Positions 1 to 6,714 of a stretch of 11,662 bases of DNA are shown piece by piece; within the stretch, counting starts at the first letter, position 1, and every line of letters starts with the position of its first letter. Made by a program: the position numbers and the translations under genes. Under the pieces are notes generated by a model, which was not told the origin of the DNA, searched no databases, and saw only the letters and a list, made by a program, of their open reading frames with translations. Origin of the DNA: DASQUP01 sp035641235 (GTDB lineage: Bacteria > Actinomycetota > CADDZG01 > WHSQ01). Location of the stretch: NCBI GenBank assembly GCA_035641235.1, contig DASQUP010000132.1, forward strand, positions 1-11,662. Direction: 5' to 3'.

Positions 1-1353
1 GGCACTCGGCGATTGCACCTGCAGGATCCACAAACCGTCGAAGCCGCTCACGGCGACGATGTCCCTCTTGAAGTACGGGTAGTTGCTCCAAACCCCGCCA
101 AACCCCGGGATGTCGTCACGCGTCGGATCGGTGTCGAAGCATGCAACCTCCCGCATTCCCGTGTTGTTCGGAACCGTCGGCGTGTCCGGCGCGGGAGGCC
201 CTACCTTGTCGATCTTTGACGTGGTCACCAGCCGCAACCCATCGAAGTAATTCGTCAGGTAAACATAGTTACCCTTCGTGTAGAGGTTGTGATCGGCGGC
301 GTGGGTTTCACCGTGATAAACGGAGTGCAGCTTGATGTCCGTCAGGTCCTGCACGTCGAAGATGCGCGTCCTCGTTCGGCCTCCGAACCGGATCTCGTCG
401 CTCTCATCGTTATGAATGAAATAGCGCTGGTCCGGTGTCAACCACCCCTGATGGCTGTACGAGCGAGGATCTCCTTGCGGCGCCGAAGAGAGCATCACCG
501 GGTTCGACTTGTCGGTTACGTCGACGACCGTGACCCTGTCGATTCCATTCGGTTGTGCGAGGAAGCAGATCTCGCGGCCCTGGAATCGCTGGTCGGGACC
601 CCTGTAAGTCACGCACTGTGCATCGTGCGTATATCCATCCTCGTTGTAGCACCCCGCATAGGTTGGGTTCAGCGGGTCGCGGATGTCGATCATGTGCAGG
701 CTGGCGGTGCATGGGTTGACTCCGCCCGAGGAGCCTGTTCCCACCGCATAGGCGAAGCCTGAGTCCTCGTCGATAACGATGTCGTGCGCGTTGTCAAACA
801 GGGTGTAGTGCGCGTCCATGTCGACGGTGACCGGCGCGTCGTCATAGTCGATGTCCCGAAGCCGCGTGAGGTCGAAGACCTGCATGCCGTTGTCGGGGAA
901 CTCCGATACGACGAACGCGTAATTCTTGTAGACCTTCATGTCGCTGTGCAGCTCGGGCACTCCCGCCTTCGGCAGGTTGGCGACGAACACCGGACTCGCC
1001 GGATCACTGATGTCTATAAAAGACGTCCCGTCCGCGCGGCCCATGATGACCCACTCGGCCCCGGTCTGCGGATCCGTCCAGCCCCACACGTCGTTTCCGG
1101 GGCCTCCGTACTGGCTGCTCGGTCCTCCACCCCACTCGTCGGGCGGCAGGAACGCCTTGAGGTCGATCTGATGACATCGGAACGGACCGGCCATCCCGTT
1201 GACGCAATCCACGTTGTAGATGGGCTCGTCCGGGAACCCGGGAACCTGCGCGCCGGCCGTCGTGGCAACGGGCAACGTGCTTCCAATGAACAACATCACC
1301 GCGGTCATCGCAGAGAACGCGGCGGTGCGGAATGCCCTTACAGGGTGCTTCAT
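1..1353 (-). CDS. Secreted LVIVD-repeat protein, choice-of-anchor B family (C-terminus outside window)
   Basis: A continuous minus-strand frame of 451 codons runs off the left edge without a stop. It starts at ATG 1353. The N-terminus is a Sec signal peptide: basic MKHPVRAFR, a hydrophobic core at about residues 12-30, and likely cleavage after TAGA at residue 35. The mature part follows the choice-of-anchor B pattern: a Cys-containing head (VDCVNGMAGPFRC), GNDVWGWTDP, LVIVD-type strands such as TSFIDISDPASPVFV and MQVFDLTRLR, then THDAQC (about 243-248), SYSHQGWL (298-305), DHNLY (354-358) and FGGVWSNYPYF (about 417-427). LVIVD repeats form beta-propellers. In this family the C-terminal anchor varies (sorting signals, autotransporter-like or none), and here it is not visible. 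GGAGG directly abuts ATG 1353, and a GAGGGGGG run lies further upstream, so a start a few codons upstream is not excluded. The biochemical role is unknown; export is a confident inference. Confidence 0.9.
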   Translation of the reverse strand, partial: MKHPVRAFRTAAFSAMTAVMLFIGSTLPVATTAGAQVPGFPDEPIYNVDCVNGMAGPFRCHQIDLKAFLPPDEWGGGPSSQYGGPGNDVWGWTDPQTGAEWVIMGRADGTSFIDISDPASPVFVANLPKAGVPELHSDMKVYKNYAFVVSEFPDNGMQVFDLTRLRDIDYDDAPVTVDMDAHYTLFDNAHDIVIDEDSGFAYAVGTGSSGGVNPCTASLHMIDIRDPLNPTYAGCYNEDGYTHDAQCVTYRGPDQRFQGREICFLAQPNGIDRVTVVDVTDKSNPVMLSSAPQGDPRSYSHQGWLTPDQRYFIHNDESDEIRFGGRTRTRIFDVQDLTDIKLHSVYHGETHAADHNLYTKGNYVYLTNYFDGLRLVTTSKIDKVGPPAPDTPTVPNNTGMREVACFDTDPTRDDIPGFGGVWSNYPYFKRDIVAVSGFDGLWILQVQSPSA

Positions 1354-1396
1354 CCTCCATCCCCCCTCGGCTAGTGGATCTTGCAGTGGTGTGACT

Positions 1397-1425
1397 GGGA
1401 TATCTCGCCGTGGACTAATTGTCAA
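1397..1425 (-). promoter_or_regulatory. Sigma-70-type promoter of the choice-of-anchor B gene
   Basis: The minus strand reads TTGACA (1425-1420), a 17-base spacer, then TATCCC (1402-1397). The -35 box is a full consensus and the spacing is ideal; the -10 box keeps TAT only. It lies 43 bases upstream of the ATG at 1353, predicting a leader of about 35-40 bases. Confidence 0.6.
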
Positions 1426-1429
1426 CAAT
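1418..1429. promoter_or_regulatory. Inverted repeat overlapping the -35 box
   Basis: ATTGT-CA-ACAAT is a perfect 5+5 bp inverted repeat with a 2-base centre. It covers most of the TTGACA -35 box of the promoter at 1397-1425. A protein bound here would block sigma contact, so a repressor operator is a reasonable guess. The arms are short, so chance is possible. Confidence 0.35.
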
Positions 1430-1884
1430 CAGCAATCCCCGGCCCCCTGACGGGAGCCGTTGCAGCCTCTGGATGGTCGACCTATTAGGCCGCTGCGAGT
1501 GGAAACCGCAGGGCCCATACCACCCGTTTTGCAGTCGCATGGATCTGCGAAGAGGCAACTCGGGTCCTCTCGGAAGTCGCAAGAGCGTGAAAATGGGCGA
1601 TGTTCGCGACAGCAGTTCGCCGCGTTCAATGTCACCGAAGCAACCCCCCTAGATACGGCCGCGAGTTCTTGAGTGTTCGCTGGCTTGCCTCGGTAACTTC
1701 GTAGGCGCCCTTCCGGGCAGCTGAGGCCTCCTTTGTGGGAGTTGCAGTAATCCCCATAGCGATCGAACCAGGCTGCCCGAACTCTTTGGCATAGAAGTTG
1801 CTCTCAGCGCAACTTTTCGACCAAAGAAATTGACCGCTCTGGGCTTCTAGCTCGCCACGATCTCGAAGACCGCCTCCACCCGAA

Positions 1885-1932
1885 CGTGCCGGCCCCGCTC
1901 CGGCCAACACGAGTCTTAGCCCACAAAGTGGG
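1885..1932 (-). terminator. Candidate 3' hairpins after the FAD oxidoreductase gene
   Basis: Two stems follow the stop at 1977. CCCAC-TTT-GTGGG lies at 1932-1920. A 10-bp stem CGTGTTGGCC / GGCCGGCACG with a 7-base loop lies at 1911-1885. The second needs two G-U pairs that form only in minus-strand RNA, which fits an RNA structure of the upstream gene. There is no U-tract, so rho-independent termination is doubtful. Confidence 0.35.
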
Positions 1933-1976
1933 TTGGTTAGTCACCGATCTACATGTGGACTCGGCTCCATCAGGGG

Positions 1977-3380
1977 TCAATCCGGTGGGATGTTCTGGTT
2001 CAAGCGGAAGAAGTTGTCCGGGTCATACTTCCGCTTCAAGGCCTTCAACCGATCGTATTTCTGAGCTCCGTAAGCCTCGCGAACTCTCTCCTCTCCCTCC
2101 TCCATGAGGAAGTTCACGTAGACGCTCTGATGGTAGGGCTTGAGTGCCGACCACAGGCTTCGGGACCATTCACGTTCCTCGTCGAAGCCCTCACTCGTCG
2201 AGGTCGTGGCGTTGACGTTAATGGTGTGCCCCGCGCCTCGACCACTGAACGCCGTCTCGTCCTCCCCGACGCGCCCGATGGCGCCTCCGAGATGAAAGAT
2301 CGGGAAGGCGGTCAGGGGCGACTTCATGCGTAGCGCATGGTCGACGGTGGTGTCGATGACTCCGTCCGTGAGCTCCGCCACGTCGCAGGAACGGAAGTAG
2401 TACCACCAACCGCGCGGGAAGGACGGGTCGAACATGGCCTGGTGGTTCACGAAAGGTTTAGGCGCGCATACATCGAGCACCGGCGTACCGAATTTCCTTA
2501 TCGGGCGAAGGACTTTCTCTCCGTCCTCGACAGGACCCGCGTAGCAGCAGGCGACGACGACTACCGGCTTGCCGTGCAACTCCGGAGGCACAACCGAGAG
2601 CGGCGGGGCCTTCCGATGAACAACGATAGTTGTCAGCTCGTCGGGCACCTCGGCGATCCACTCGCGGTAGAAACGCAGCACCTTCGGGGATTCCTCCATC
2701 GGCCAGAAGACGGCGCCGGCGAATGCCGTGGGGCCCAATGGATTGAGGCGAAACTCGAATTCGGTGACGATGCCGAAGTTGCCACCCCCGCCGCGCACTC
2801 CCCAGAACAGATCTGCATTCTCGTCCTCGCTAGCTCTTACGAACTCGCCGTCGGCGGTGACCACGTCTACAGAGAGGAGCTGATCAATCGTCAGCCCGTA
2901 CTTTCGCATCAGCCATCCGATGCCACCCCCGAGCGTGAGCCCGGCGAGTCCGGTATGGGTAACTATCCCGGCCGGAATGGCGAGCCCGAAGGCTTGTGTC
3001 TCTCGATCCAGCTCGCCAAGCAGTACACCCGCTTGCGCCCGCGCCGTGCGCGCCTGGGGGTCGACGCGGACGCCCTTCATAAGGCCGAGGTCGATGACCA
3101 TGCCCCCGTCGCACACCGACTGACCTGGAAAGCTGTGACCTCCGCTGCGGACCGCTACCGTCATCTCGGTCTTTCTCGCAAATCTCACGGCCGCGATGAC
3201 GTCCGCAACACCGGCGCAGCGCGCGATCAGAGCCGGAGTCCGACTGATCGCCCCGTTCCAGATCTTGCGGTGTTCATCGTAGGTGGGGTCACCGGGAGTC
3301 ACGAGCTCGCCCCGGAAAGACGCCTCGAGCTCGTTCATGAAGGTGGAGTCCAAACGAAGTTCGGTAGCGGTGAGGTTCAC
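1977..3380 (-). CDS. FAD-linked oxidoreductase, berberine bridge enzyme (BBE) type
   Basis: A 467-residue protein; family members are usually 450-480. The N-terminal FAD-binding (PCMH-type) domain shows RSGGHS with His82, the usual site of 8-alpha-histidyl flavin attachment, then GLAGLTLGGGIGWLMRKYGL (about 144-163) and WGVRGGGGNFGIVTEF (about 193-208). The BBE C-terminal motif YDRLKALKRKYDPDNFF is at about 442-458. The second attachment Cys of bicovalent members is not seen: the matching stretch reads PAGIVTHTGLAG. A mono-histidyl flavin is therefore likely. The family oxidises alcohols, sugars or other small molecules with O2 or another acceptor; the substrate is unknown. GTG 3380 is chosen because GGAAGGA lies 8 bases upstream. 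It keeps the NLTATELRLDSTFMNELEASF leader, whereas ATG 3338 has a poor ribosome binding site. No signal peptide, so probably cytoplasmic. It lies between two secreted LVIVD genes. Confidence 0.93.
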   Translation of the reverse strand: MNLTATELRLDSTFMNELEASFRGELVTPGDPTYDEHRKIWNGAISRTPALIARCAGVADVIAAVRFARKTEMTVAVRSGGHSFPGQSVCDGGMVIDLGLMKGVRVDPQARTARAQAGVLLGELDRETQAFGLAIPAGIVTHTGLAGLTLGGGIGWLMRKYGLTIDQLLSVDVVTADGEFVRASEDENADLFWGVRGGGGNFGIVTEFEFRLNPLGPTAFAGAVFWPMEESPKVLRFYREWIAEVPDELTTIVVHRKAPPLSVVPPELHGKPVVVVACCYAGPVEDGEKVLRPIRKFGTPVLDVCAPKPFVNHQAMFDPSFPRGWWYYFRSCDVAELTDGVIDTTVDHALRMKSPLTAFPIFHLGGAIGRVGEDETAFSGRGAGHTINVNATTSTSEGFDEEREWSRSLWSALKPYHQSVYVNFLMEEGEERVREAYGAQKYDRLKALKRKYDPDNFFRLNQNIPPD

Positions 3381-3388
3381 GAAGCTGT

Positions 3389-3395
3389 TCCTTCC
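3389..3395 (-). promoter_or_regulatory. Ribosome binding site that sets the GTG start of the FAD oxidoreductase
   Basis: GGAAGGA on the minus strand ends 8 bases before GTG 3380. No comparable site precedes ATG 3338 or the upstream ATG at 3692, so it decides the start. Confidence 0.6.
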
Positions 3396-3824
3396 ATGCC
3401 GAGGGTTCGCGTCAGTCTGGCATCGGCGGCTGCGGGTCGGCCAGTACCACAAACCGAACGTTTTCCCGCGTAATGGTCGCTGCGGCCATTCGGAGCACCT
3501 CCACGTAAACGCCACCCAGCGCCACCTCGGAGTATTCAAGTTCTGGATAGACGCCACCGGGCCACCCTCTGAGGATCTTCCCGGAGCGCTCCCGATCCAC
3601 ATCAGGCCGACCAGCTCGACCCATTGGGCGGCACCGAGATCGACCGCGTCGACGCCCCGTCCCATTGCGGCAACGAGGGCAATGGACGGCAACGCATACG
3701 CGCAGATGCACGACCAATTGCGCGCTCATCCTGAGCCAGCCTCTACGAGCAGTGGGATAGCACGCGCGGTGAGGGGCGGCCAATGCCGACCGCCCCCCGA
3801 TCTTTTGATCTTGCCAAAGATCGC
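3396..3824. other. Intergenic gap with coding-like but unassigned minus-strand segments
   Basis: No complete gene is supported here. Two overlapping minus-strand stretches look protein-like. One frame, upstream of and continuous with the oxidoreductase frame, reads LPSIALVAAMGRGVDAVDL and on through QWVELVGLMWIG (about 3690-3585). A second frame ends at 3412 and contains GGVYPELEYSEVALGGVYV and ENVRFVVLADPQPPMPD. They may be pieces of one frameshifted small gene, but I recognise no family. Confidence 0.3.
3799..3822 (-). terminator. Hairpin immediately after the PA/LVIVD gene
   Basis: Just beyond the stop (TAG at 3827-3825) the minus strand can form GATCTT-TGGC-AAGATC (3822-3807), or alternatively GATCTTT / AAAGATC across 3822-3799. 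GATC occurs three times. No U-tract follows, so it may be a 3' stabiliser rather than an intrinsic terminator. Confidence 0.4.
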
Positions 3825-5831
3825 CTATCCGGAGCCCTTCCCTTTCTCCTTAAGTATGTAGAGGCCTCCGTTTCGGTCACTCGCGTAGATCCATGGTTCC
3901 TCGGGGATCTTGTACACACCCCAAACGTTCTGGATCCCAGCGTTGCGCTCCTCGAACGCCGGACCGGCTTCGTGATACCGGCCGACTTCCTTGGGGTTGT
4001 ATGGGTCCGAGATGTCAAGGATCAGGACGCCTTCCGCGTACCACGAGATGTAGGCCTTAGTGCCCTCAACGATCACGTTGTGGCTTGAGTACGTTCCCCG
4101 GGGATCGCAACTCGCGTCCAGAGGATCGGCGCTGCACACGGTGTTGAAGGTGCTCGCCAGCACCGGATTCTCGGGGTCGGAGTAGTCCCAGATACGCATC
4201 CCGCTCCAGCCGTCCGGAGCCACCATCTCCACGGGGTTGCCGATGTCTCCAATGGTGAGATCTCCGAAGTCCTCCACGCCGGCGATCAGCAGTCCGGTGT
4301 TGTGGCCGACGAAGTGCCCTGGTATATCCACGGGGGTTCCACCCATAAAGACGAGCGCGTCCCCGAACACTGGATTCTCAGCCTCGGTGGCCACGTTGAA
4401 CACGACGATGCCGTCGTACCCGGCATTGAGGGCATTGGTGGCCTTCTCGGTGAAGCTGCACGTCCCCCGGTGGATCAATGCGAGCTGGTCCTCCGTCGCG
4501 GATGCCGCAGGGAACGGCGGACTGACGTTGCAGGCCTCTCCCACAAACACGGTGTCCCCCGCGACGCCCATCCCGGGCAGGCCTATCACCGGTGTCGTGA
4601 AGGCGCCTTCCGCAGAGACGACCGGGCCGGGGCTCGGGCCGCCGGTGATGCGCACCACCGAGTCGAGCGGGTTGAAGTCCTCCTCACCCTCGATGACGAT
4701 GCTGCCGTCGGAGGTCGGCCACACGGAGTGGCTGTTGATCTCCGCGTCCTCGCTTCGGGGAGCGATCGCCTGGGAGATAAGCGTTGCCGCGGTGCCGTCG
4801 AGGTCACCCAAGTCCACCAGCAGCAGTCCTGCATCCCAGTTCGCCAGATAAGCCTGGGTGCCATCGGGCGTGACGAAGTGGTCGTGCAGGAACTGGTTTC
4901 GGGAAGCTCCCGCCCCGTTTATCAGGACGTTGTTCTGGGCCGAGACGATGAGCGCAAGGTTGCTCGTATTGCGCCAGTCGACTTCGGGTCGGAACAGGTA
5001 CTCCGCGCCGAACCAGCTGGCCAGCGTTACGTTCTGCGGGTCGGTGATGTCGAAGACCTGGAAGCTCCCGAGCAGACCTTCGACCTGCGCGGCCACGTAG
5101 TCGCGGCCGTCGCGCGTGAACAGGTACAAGTTGTGGACGCCGAAGTCCGTAAAGCCGAAGTTTGCCTGGAGGAACAGGTTGATGTCGTCCGTTTGGACGT
5201 GGGCGAGATGGACCGGACTGGTCGGATCGCTCACATCGTAGATCTCGAATCCCCCGGGACCACCGGTAGCGCAGGCCTCGTTCGAGTGGACCAGAATGTC
5301 ACCGCCGTTCATCGTGGCGACCTTCACGTCGTTGATCCGGCTGCCTGCAACCGATGGGATGTTGCCCACATAGGCGGGCTTGCTGCGGTTGTGCACGTCG
5401 AACACGGGAATCCCCGGACCGTTCACTCCCTGCACCAGACCCGGCTGACCGTAGCCCTCGCCCGTTCCGCACGGCGAGTTGAACGTGCCGATATAGGCGA
5501 ACTCCCCGAGGGCCCACACGTCGGTAGTGGCGTTGGGAAGAAGTCGCTCTCCACGACCCACGAGTTCCACGTTCTTCGTGACCTTGGCGAAGGGACCACT
5601 GCTCACCACGTCTTCGTTTGACGCGTCGAGTGCCTCGAGCGGGTCGCTCAGATCTTGCCCCTGTGCAGCCTCCTCGAGATGCTCGACCGAGTGCTGCTCA
5701 TCGGTCTCCCCCGGTTGGTCGGCGAGCTGCGGGTGCGCGGATGCGGCCGGTCCGGCAAGCAACAGAGTTAGAAACAACACTCCGATCACAAATCGGCTCC
5801 GGACCTTACCGGCGGACTTGCGCCAATCCAT
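3825..5831 (-). CDS. Secreted LVIVD-repeat beta-propeller protein with inserted PA domain
   Basis: A 668-residue protein. ATG 5831 is chosen because AGGAGGT lies 6 bases upstream and a clear Sec signal peptide follows: MDWRKSAGKVRSR, a hydrophobic core at about 14-27, cleavage after AASA at residue 32. An acidic linker (about 35-80) precedes LVIVD-type blades such as IPVFDVHNRSKPAYVGNI (141-158), FEIYDVSDPTSPVHLAHV (195-212), FQVFDITDPQNVTLASW (257-273), MRIWDYSDPENPVLAST (545-561) and VLILDISDPYNPKEVGRY (602-619). Residues about 413-515 match a protease-associated domain: a signature centred on ALIHRGTCSFTEKATNALNAG then GIVVFNV. So the PA domain sits between blades. PA domains usually mediate protein or substrate binding, often in secreted proteases, but no catalytic protease motif is visible here. 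It probably acts outside the cell as a binding or scaffold protein. Cytoplasmic propellers with this arrangement are not expected. Confidence 0.9.
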   Translation of the reverse strand: MDWRKSAGKVRSRFVIGVLFLTLLLAGPAASAHPQLADQPGETDEQHSVEHLEEAAQGQDLSDPLEALDASNEDVVSSGPFAKVTKNVELVGRGERLLPNATTDVWALGEFAYIGTFNSPCGTGEGYGQPGLVQGVNGPGIPVFDVHNRSKPAYVGNIPSVAGSRINDVKVATMNGGDILVHSNEACATGGPGGFEIYDVSDPTSPVHLAHVQTDDINLFLQANFGFTDFGVHNLYLFTRDGRDYVAAQVEGLLGSFQVFDITDPQNVTLASWFGAEYLFRPEVDWRNTSNLALIVSAQNNVLINGAGASRNQFLHDHFVTPDGTQAYLANWDAGLLLVDLGDLDGTAATLISQAIAPRSEDAEINSHSVWPTSDGSIVIEGEEDFNPLDSVVRITGGPSPGPVVSAEGAFTTPVIGLPGMGVAGDTVFVGEACNVSPPFPAASATEDQLALIHRGTCSFTEKATNALNAGYDGIVVFNVATEAENPVFGDALVFMGGTPVDIPGHFVGHNTGLLIAGVEDFGDLTIGDIGNPVEMVAPDGWSGMRIWDYSDPENPVLASTFNTVCSADPLDASCDPRGTYSSHNVIVEGTKAYISWYAEGVLILDISDPYNPKEVGRYHEAGPAFEERNAGIQNVWGVYKIPEEPWIYASDRNGGLYILKEKGKGSG

Positions 5832-5948
5832 ACATCGACCTCCTCTCCGAGGCCAGGATGATGACGAGTGAGGTGGAACCAAGCACGCCGGGAGTAGCTG
5901 AAACACCCATCCCCCACGGCCTTGTCTCTGTTCGTCCAGCCCACTCGG

Positions 5949-5966
5949 CGATCGATGCATCGATCG
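5949..5966. promoter_or_regulatory. 18-bp perfect palindrome upstream of the PA/LVIVD gene
   Basis: CGATCGATGCATCGATCG is identical to its reverse complement over all 18 bases, centred on TGCA at 5957/5958. It lies 118 bases upstream of ATG 5831. Symmetry of this length suggests the site of a dimeric regulator, though it may also be a plain sequence palindrome in GATC-rich DNA. Confidence 0.45.
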
Positions 5967-6081
5967 GTCTCCGACTGGGCCCCCGCGTGCACCCCCTTGG
6001 GTCGCTTGAGCTTATCGCGCAGCGTAGCGGGGCGCGCACAAAACTCGGCGGTCGAGGAGAGCGCGTTCAACAGTGATTCGA

Positions 6082-6121
6082 GGCGCCCCGAGGGCCCCGC
6101 AGTGCGGGGGCCCCTCGCGCC
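6082..6121. repeat. Strong imperfect GC hairpin
   Basis: GGCGC (6082-6086) pairs with GCGCC (6117-6121). The interior GAGGG and CCCCGC pair with GCGGGG and CCCTC around an AGT loop, with a small CCC bulge. There is no T-tract on either side, and neither flanking gene ends here, so a terminator role is not obvious. It could be a REP-like element. Confidence 0.45.
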
Positions 6122-6420
6122 GGACGAGTTGGAGTCTAGGGCGTTACGTCTGCGCACTCCGTTCCCACTGAGCCCAGCATCGAGGGGATCCCCGACGGGA
6201 ACGTCGGTCACCTTGCCTACCCGTGACCCGCTTCTGCCCACCCAATCTCGGCAGGATGTGTGGCGAGCTGAGCAGCACCTTCAGCTTGTGGAGGTGGCGG
6301 GACGATGTGTGACCGCATCGGCCTGTTCAAGACGCTGATCAGTGCGTCGCATCGTACTCCGGTGGCGGTAGATGCCGCCCGGTCATTCGCGTGGACGGGT
6401 GCGTATCGTGTCCGCTCAGC

Positions 6421-6448
6421 GGCGGAGGCGGACGGGAATCGAACCCGA
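6421..6448 (-). other. tRNA 3'-end-like fragment (tRNA-Sec-like), possible attachment-site remnant
   Basis: On the minus strand a T-arm (GGG-TTCGATT-CCC with canonical TTC and A58) is followed by GTCCGCCTCC and then GCC. Between the T-loop and the G73-like base there are 13 bases, the 5+8 arrangement characteristic of bacterial tRNA-Sec; normal tRNAs have 12. No matching 5' acceptor (GGAGGCGG), anticodon arm or TCA anticodon is found upstream on that strand, and base 49 does not pair with 65. It is therefore at most a 3' fragment. Such fragments are left at one end of elements integrated in tRNA genes. Confidence 0.35.
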
Positions 6449-6714
6449 ACGGGGAGCGGCGGAGCCGCGGGGCGGGTGAGATGGCCACCGGGCCGGGCAG
6501 GGTCCGCCGGAGCGGAGCCCAACTGCGAATGGGAGGCGGAAGGAACACTGTAAGAACCCGAGCGCGCCAGGACTGACTGTCTGCGTAGACGCCAAACGCT
6601 GGGGTGGCGTCGCCTAATCCGCTCACGGCGGACAAGCAAAGCAGCTACTCGCGTTCGGTCTGTTCTTATGCCGTTCCCTCGAACGTTTCCGCTGACCGGC
6701 AAGGCGGCTCGGCC

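Larger units (their letters stand above)
1354..1976. other. Intergenic gap with promoter at the left and hairpins at the right
   Basis: I see no gene in these 623 bases. The left end holds the promoter of the LVIVD gene. The right end holds two hairpins downstream of the FAD oxidoreductase. The short frames in the middle (for example minus 1632-1910, ATG 1910) have no recognisable motif or convincing ribosome binding site. Confidence 0.55.
5832..6714. other. Long non-coding gap rich in structure
   Basis: No credible gene is visible in 883 bases. Frames on both strands lack conserved motifs and have Arg/Pro/Ser-rich shadow composition. The gap holds an 18-bp palindrome (5949-5966), a strong GC hairpin (6082-6121), a tRNA-3'-end-like fragment (6421-6448) and a 7-bp stem at 6588-6611. 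A frame at 6305-6553 (plus) has GGAGG upstream but reads straight through the tRNA-like fragment and is not supported. Confidence 0.55.

Noticed and set aside
1004..1360. A 118-codon minus-strand frame starting at ATG 1360
   Set aside because: It is the wrong frame of the LVIVD gene. The frame from ATG 1353 carries the signal peptide and family motifs and stays open to the window edge.
2337..3473. A 378-codon open frame on the plus strand
   Set aside because: It is antisense to the FAD oxidoreductase, whose domain motifs are unmistakable. High GC leaves few stops in antisense frames.
4302..5621. A 439-codon open frame on the plus strand
   Set aside because: It lies antisense to the PA/LVIVD gene, has Arg/Val/Asp-rich shadow composition and no motif. 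The minus-strand gene has a signal peptide, known repeats and a strong ribosome binding site.
6421..6530. A complete tRNA gene
   Set aside because: Only the T-arm and 3' acceptor half can be drawn. No partner 5' acceptor or anticodon arm is found, so no functional tRNA is called.
6305..6553. A plus-strand frame of 82 residues with GGAGG upstream of its ATG
   Set aside because: Its second half translates a tRNA-like fragment and GC-rich hairpin sequence, and its composition is Arg/Gly/Ala-rich without motifs.
6588..6611. GACGCCA / TGGCGTC 7-bp stem as terminator of the cupin/TPR gene
   Set aside because: It lies about 100 bases past the stop with a 10-base loop and no T-tract. The evidence is too thin to call it.
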